A stretch of DNA of 9,610 nt from an uncultured Muribaculaceae bacterium (GTDB lineage Bacteria > Bacteroidota > Bacteroidia > Bacteroidales > Muribaculaceae). Both the position numbers and the translations under genes were made by a program. Positions 6,548-9,610 of the stretch are shown piece after piece. Location: positions 1 to 9,610 of the forward strand of contig CAUBWJ010000057.1 in assembly GCA_958439725.1 (NCBI GenBank), in the 5' to 3' direction. The notes beneath the pieces were generated by a model, which was given only the letters and a program-made list of their open reading frames with translations, was not told the DNA's origin and made no database searches. Positions within the stretch are counted from its first letter, which is position 1. The number at the start of each line of letters is the position of its first letter.

Positions 6548-6556
6548 CGCTATTCT

Positions 6557-7069
6557 TTACTTACGGTCTTTCTCGCTTCTCAGCAGCTTGTTTATGGTGG
6601 AGACCATGCAATCGTTGAGAACCACTTTAAGGTCGTGGTCATCAGAGATGTCGAGTTCCCCCTGCTCGATAAAAATCCCAATCAATCGCTTTCGCAGCAT
6701 ATTGAACGACTCCCCGAAAGGAATCTTCCGCTCCTCCCTCCAGTATTCCGTGACAATATCACCCCATAATACCTTTAAGGCAACTTTCTCCTCCTTGCAA
6801 AGTTTCTTGTATTTCTTATGTTCCGGCTCTATACGCGGTATTATGTCGATGTCGGGATTGAACATATCATACTCCATGTCTCCGAACAGTTCATCATCAA
6901 AATCTTCGTCAGCAACCGGAATTTCAGGGTCGATTTCGACCCCTTTCTTTTTCTTTGACATACACGCCTTGCAGATATGCTGTGCGTGTCCTTTGCCACT
7001 GAATTTCTCATTGGCTTTATACTCACCGCATATCCGGCAGTAATGTCCTTGTCGTTTCTTCTTTGCCAC
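6557..7069 (-). CDS. Uncharacterised zinc-ribbon protein with acidic middle
   Basis: A predicted 170-residue soluble protein. The N-terminus is basic (MAKKKRQGHY) and followed by a four-cysteine zinc ribbon, C11-x2-C14 and C33-x2-C36, of the type that often binds nucleic acid or partner proteins. Residues 46-80 are strongly acidic (DEDFDDELFGDMEYD). Residues 85-170 look like a helical domain with aromatic and hydrophobic heptads (VLWGDIVTEYW, MLRKRLIGIFIEQGEL). I chose the GTG at 7069 because it gives the natural basic start; a TTG at 7075 is the alternative, and a -7-like TAATTTTG at 7073-7080 would leave almost no leader for either. It is transcribed away from hipBA and shares a 130-base divergent region with it. 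Function unknown; an accessory or regulator of the neighbouring systems is possible. Confidence 0.75.
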   Translation of the reverse strand: MAKKKRQGHYCRICGEYKANEKFSGKGHAQHICKACMSKKKKGVEIDPEIPVADEDFDDELFGDMEYDMFNPDIDIIPRIEPEHKKYKKLCKEEKVALKVLWGDIVTEYWREERKIPFGESFNMLRKRLIGIFIEQGELDISDDHDLKVVLNDCMVSTINKLLRSEKDRK

Positions 7070-7132
7070 ACACAAAATTAACGATTTATCCTCGGTTTTG
7101 TATGTCCTGCAACTGAAATATTCTCATGCGGA

Positions 7133-7164
7133 TTTGTCCATATCAGGAATAATCACTAACTTTG
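7133..7164 (+). promoter_or_regulatory. Promoter of hipBA
   Basis: TTTG at 7133-7136, 20 bases, then TAACTTTG at 7157-7164, a good Bacteroidetes promoter. Transcription would start near 7171, about 28 bases before the hipB ATG. Just past the -7 box there is a small inverted repeat, ATTAA (7167-7171) and TTAAT (7178-7182), where HipB could bind to repress its own operon. Confidence 0.75.
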
Positions 7165-7198
7165 TAATTAATAATATTTAATCAGTATTTGCATAGAT

Positions 7199-7561
7199 AT
7201 GGATAATTCAGATAATATGTTATCAGTATTAGATGGTTTTACGCTGCCTGATGCGGACGATGTGGCCCGCAAGATGGCGGATGACTTCCGCAAGAGGCGT
7301 GTGGAGCGCGGCTTGACACGGGAGGTTGTGGCTGAGAAATCAGGCGTGGCTCTCGCCAACATAACACGCTTCGAGCAGAAAGGGCTTATATCACTGAAGA
7401 ATCTGATACTCCTTGCAATCTCGATGGATTATCTGCATGAAGTGCGCGACATATTCGCCGCTCCGAAATATTCCACGATGGAAGAACTCACTCAGATACG
7501 TAAGAATACCGGCAAAAAGAAAGCATACAGCCGTAAAACCCGCACCGATGAAGAAGATTGA
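7199..7561 (+). CDS. hipB: HipB-like antitoxin, XRE-family DNA-binding protein
   Basis: A 120-residue helix-turn-helix protein. Residues 24-85 form an XRE/Cro-type domain (FRKRRVERGLTREVVAEKSG, then NITRFEQKGLISLKNLILLA). The start is the ATG at 7199, the first after the promoter. The tail (100-120) is highly charged, basic then ending in DEED, and may contact the toxin. The last 14 bases overlap the start of the HipA gene, so the two proteins are translationally coupled, the usual antitoxin-first order. The expected role is to bind and restrain the HipA kinase and to repress the shared promoter. Identity as HipB rests on the domain plus the HipA neighbour. Confidence 0.88.
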   Translation: MDNSDNMLSVLDGFTLPDADDVARKMADDFRKRRVERGLTREVVAEKSGVALANITRFEQKGLISLKNLILLAISMDYLHEVRDIFAAPKYSTMEELTQIRKNTGKKKAYSRKTRTDEED

Positions 7562-8669
7562 CCGTCTTTCCGTGAGATACCACGACCGCAATGTGGGCAC
7601 GATGTCGCTGACACCCGACAACCGCATGTGCGTATTTGAATACGACCGGGAATGGCTTGCAGACGGCTTCAGTATCTCTCCGCTGGAGTTGCCGTTGAAA
7701 CCGGGTATGTTCATAGCCAAGCCGACACCGTTCAACGGTGATTTCGGCATTTTCGAGGACAGTCTCCCGGATGGCTACGGACGTTATCTGCTCCACAAGG
7801 CTCTGCTACGCGAAGGCATCAATGATTCCGACTTGTCGGCACTCGACAGGCTGAGCATTGTCGGCAGTGCTGGCATGGGTGCGCTGACATACGCTCCTGT
7901 CTATAACATTGTTACAGGTGAGGAGACCGACGATTTCGACATGCTCCAGCAAAAGGCTCTGGAGGTGCTTCGGGAACGACAGGATGATGATGCCGAACTT
8001 CTGCTTTTCAACAGCGGCAACAGTGGAGGGGCAAGACCGAAAGCGGTGTTTTCGGACAGTGACGGTCACTGGCTTGTGAAGTTCCGGCACACCTACGACC
8101 CCAAGAATATCGGTGAGCAGGAATATATCTACAACGAGACCGCACGGAAGTGCGGGATAATAGTTCCGGATTTCAAACTGGTCAATGGCAAATATTTTGC
8201 CTCACGCCGTTTCGACCTGACGCAAACAGGAGAAAGACTACATACCGCCACGGCCGGAGGTCTGCTCTGCATATCCCTTGGCAATCCGATTCTTGACTAC
8301 AGCAATCTGCTTGCACTGACAGGTTTTCTGACACAGAACCCGAAGGATGTCGAGGAGATGTTCCGTCGCATGGTATTCAACTACCTGACCGACAACAAGG
8401 ATGACCACTGCAAGAATTTCAGTTTCATAGTGCGCCGTGACTCTTCGGGGAAATGGCGATGGCACATAGCTCCGGCATACGACCTGACCCTATGCACGGA
8501 TGGCTACAACGGTGAACACGCCACATCGGTCAACGGCACCGGGCATCCTACAATCTCGGATTTCATAGCGGTCGGCACCAAGATAAAACTGCCGGAAACA
8601 GAATGCCGCAGAATAATAGAAGAGGTGGCCGACAACTGCGGCAAACTGCTCAGATACAAAATCAAATAA
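7548..8669 (+). CDS. hipA: HipA-family serine/threonine kinase toxin
   Basis: A 373-residue kinase of the HipA fold. Residues 1-115 form the N-terminal subdomain (PLELPL 45-50, FEDSLPDGYGRYLL 69-82, LSIVGSAGMGALTY 102-115). The kinase core follows: the G-rich loop NSGGARPKA (158-166) with S156 and S159 as candidate autophosphorylation sites, the ATP lysine K178 (HWLVKF), E192 in the helix, the catalytic loop TDNKDDHCKNFSF (281-293, with D286 and N290), and the metal-binding D312 (PAYDLT). All key residues are present, so the toxin should be active. It is shorter than the 440 residues of E. coli HipA but is a single chain, not split into HipS and HipT. Homologues stop translation by phosphorylating aminoacyl-tRNA synthetases such as GltX; the target here is unknown. 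The reading frame is open upstream, but the ATG at 7548, overlapping the hipB stop, fits the domain start. Confidence 0.9.
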   Translation: MKKIDRLSVRYHDRNVGTMSLTPDNRMCVFEYDREWLADGFSISPLELPLKPGMFIAKPTPFNGDFGIFEDSLPDGYGRYLLHKALLREGINDSDLSALDRLSIVGSAGMGALTYAPVYNIVTGEETDDFDMLQQKALEVLRERQDDDAELLLFNSGNSGGARPKAVFSDSDGHWLVKFRHTYDPKNIGEQEYIYNETARKCGIIVPDFKLVNGKYFASRRFDLTQTGERLHTATAGGLLCISLGNPILDYSNLLALTGFLTQNPKDVEEMFRRMVFNYLTDNKDDHCKNFSFIVRRDSSGKWRWHIAPAYDLTLCTDGYNGEHATSVNGTGHPTISDFIAVGTKIKLPETECRRIIEEVADNCGKLLRYKIK

Positions 8670-8713
8670 TCAATCTTCCGGGTTATTGTCATCGTTGACA
8701 CCCAAATTCCCTG

Positions 8714-9028
8714 TTATTCTTGGGAGCCAAAAAGATTGTTCATAAATTCCATGAAACGTATGTCCTTTGCCGAGGGGCGTTTAACACCCTGTAACGCCAT
8801 GTCGAGGAATGGCTTGTATAACGGGGCAAGCGACTTTCTCACCTCGTCCGGCATGAACATGGTCCATGCCCCGGCGGAAACATCATCGCATGTCACCACC
8901 AGCCCGAGCTTCTGGAGCATATAGTAACTTTTGCGAGACTTGCGGGTCACACCTTTGTCAGGTCCCGCCTGCACAATCTCGTCCAACAGCTGGAGTTCCG
9001 CCTTCGCCAGCCTCGTGACAACCTCCAT
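8714..9028 (-). CDS. Uncharacterised 104-residue protein fused in position to an integrase stub
   Basis: A small soluble protein, starting MEVVTRLAKAELQLLDEI, with predicted helices (1-20, 30-42, 60-80, 86-100) and a short strand-like part (42-59, GLVVTCDDVSAG then WTMFMPDEV). The basic segment TRKSRKSYYMLQKLGLV (28-44) followed by strands would suit a winged helix, but I do not recognise the family. The ATG at 9028 is chosen because upstream codons in this frame are the out-of-frame integrase sequence. The integrase-like reading frame ends at exactly this ATG, so transcription now probably comes from the old integrase promoter at 9391-9420. It converges on hipA with a 44-base gap and no clear terminator between them. 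It may be complete or the tail of a longer gene. Confidence 0.6.
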   Translation of the reverse strand: MEVVTRLAKAELQLLDEIVQAGPDKGVTRKSRKSYYMLQKLGLVVTCDDVSAGAWTMFMPDEVRKSLAPLYKPFLDMALQGVKRPSAKDIRFMEFMNNLFGSQE

Positions 9029-9352
9029 GCATCTGCTTTTTCCATTTTGCCGAGGAATGCCCGTTTCAGCACATCGGGAGTAATCATCTCGTCCTGAAGC
9101 ACGAGCTGGTTGTGAATCTCGCATATCTTGGTGCGGATGGTATCGAGGTAGCGGTTCAGTTCAAGGTCTTTCTTGGTCTTGCCCTTCGACTGTCCCTTTG
9201 CCGCGTTCCAGTTGTCGGGGGCGATATAGCGGTTGGTGTATATCTCCGTCCGCTGCCCGTTCATCGTGATTCGGAGGACGATTGCCGTCTCTCCCTTCTT
9301 GTTCAGCCTCGCGCTTTCCTTGCGATGAAATTCAAGGAGAAGTGGCTTTCAT
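9029..9352 (-). pseudogene. 5' stub of a second tyrosine recombinase, truncated and frameshifted
   Basis: From 9339 leftwards one minus-strand frame reads like the arm-binding N-terminus of a Bacteroides integrase: HRKESARLNKKGETAIVLRI, then MNGQRTEIYTNRYIAPDNWN and LVLQDEMITPDVLKRAFLGK. No core-binding or catalytic domain follows; homology stops at about 9028-9045, where the 104-residue ORF begins. The natural ATG at 9352 (codes MKATSP) hits a stop after six codons, so about one base has been lost or gained between 9335 and 9345. A good promoter still lies upstream. The gene is therefore dead as a recombinase. An internal deletion that removed the rest of the gene is the simplest cause. It is a different integrase from the one at 2196-3416. 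Confidence 0.75.
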
Positions 9353-9610
9353 TGGATAATCTCATCTGTCATGTGGATTTAATGGTAACTTAAATATACA
9401 AAAAGCCACCGGTTTTACAAGCTGTAATTACCCGAAGACAAATGAATATCGGAATGGAAAGAGGGTGGTGAAAGCTGATTTTCGTCGGATTTCGCCGGTT
9501 TGCACCCTCGATTTGCACCCTTTTTTAACATGCTGTTTTCACTCCAAAGTAAAATGTAACTATTCAGCGGACACGTAGGAATTGATCATGATTAACGGGC
9601 ACAAAGCTCT
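9353..9610. other. Non-coding right edge with short direct repeat
   Basis: Apart from the promoter at 9391-9420 I see no gene here. TTTGCACCC occurs twice (9499-9507 and 9512-9520) with a 13-base period, followed by T6, at a distance upstream of the integrase stub where att or arm sites often lie. At 9556 the sequence GTAACTATTCAGCGGACA begins with GTAA, as IS66-type ends do, so an insertion sequence may start here and continue past the window. Confidence 0.35.
9391..9420 (-). promoter_or_regulatory. Promoter of the truncated integrase
   Basis: The minus strand reads TTG (9420-9418), exactly 19 bases, then TATATTTA (9398-9391), one base from the TAnnTTTG consensus. Transcription would start near 9384, about 32 bases before the ATG at 9352. 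It probably now drives the 104-residue gene. Confidence 0.6.

Larger units (their letters stand above)
6005..6556. other. Gene-poor stretch: AT-rich start, then GC-rich inverted-repeat cluster
   Basis: The first 120 bases are AT-rich and contain TTGCGATTA twice (6057-6065, 6089-6097). From about 6130 the DNA becomes GC-rich and carries at least five inverted repeats: 6195-6216, 6299-6312, 6390-6414, 6469-6515 and 6535-6547. Short frames exist on both strands (for example 35 codons at 6195-6302 plus, 60 codons of the reverse strand, and 68 codons at 6315-6521 minus), none with a promoter or ribosome site. The change in base composition suggests inserted DNA. It resembles the hairpin-rich regions beside mobilisation genes in Bacteroides conjugative elements, but no tra or mob gene is present. 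No tRNA found. Confidence 0.45.

Noticed and set aside
6324..7043. 239-codon plus-strand open frame
   Set aside because: It is antisense to the zinc-ribbon gene, extremely rich in S, F and I as expected from the reverse of an acidic/lysine-rich gene, and has no promoter or ribosome site.
7413..7547. 45-residue upstream extension of HipA
   Set aside because: It lies wholly inside hipB in another frame and adds residues unlike a HipA N-terminus; the overlapping ATG at 7548 fits.
9029..9124. Longer start for the 104-residue protein
   Set aside because: The added residues are the integrase stub read out of frame.
1..9610. CRISPR array, tRNA or rRNA genes
   Set aside because: No regularly spaced repeats and no tRNA- or rRNA-like segments were seen on either strand.

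Overview
The window looks like chromosomal DNA of a gut-type Bacteroidales bacterium (Bacteroides or Muribaculaceae-like). The grounds are the repeated TTTG-N19/20-TAnnTTTG promoters of the Bacteroidetes primary sigma factor, weak Shine-Dalgarno sites, and tyrosine recombinases of the Bacteroides type. The genus was not determined and no database search was possible.

Layout. At 8-1680 there is an ordinary chromosomal unit read leftwards: an exported M28 zinc peptidase with its own promoter and a strand-specific terminator. From about 1760 to 2060 there is a terminator and the decayed C-terminal end of an ABC transporter ATPase. At 2196-3416 (minus) lies a full-length tyrosine recombinase with a complete core active site. 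Its 770-base upstream leader holds a leftward promoter, a UTR hairpin, two small ORFs and a perfect 16-bp inverted repeat.

From 4191 the cargo begins. A textbook promoter drives a two-gene operon on the plus strand: an RloA-like AAA ATPase of the SMC/ABC type, and 2 bases later an RloB-family protein with TOPRIM-like motifs. This pairing resembles AbiL and, more distantly, PARIS anti-phage systems. After it comes about 550 bases without a convincing gene, GC-rich and full of inverted repeats, which may be a remnant of a conjugative element. At 6557-7069 (minus) there is a small zinc-ribbon/acidic protein of unknown role. Divergent from it is hipB-hipA (7199-8669, plus), a toxin-antitoxin pair with a 14-bp gene overlap.

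The right side is damaged mobile DNA: an unknown 104-residue protein (8714-9028, minus) joined exactly to the 5' stub of a second tyrosine recombinase (9029-9352), which keeps its promoter but has a frameshift near its start. Beyond it are a TTTGCACCC direct repeat and a possible IS end at the window edge.

Taken together, 2.1-9.4 kb reads as a defence and toxin-antitoxin island bracketed by one intact and one broken integrase. The intact integrase could mobilise the island, the RloAB-like pair is the probable phage-defence module, and HipBA probably stabilises the island or adds an abortive response. That joint role is inference from gene order. The least explained parts are the integrase leader (3519-4050), the inverted-repeat-rich stretch (6195-6547) and the 104-residue protein that has taken over an integrase promoter.
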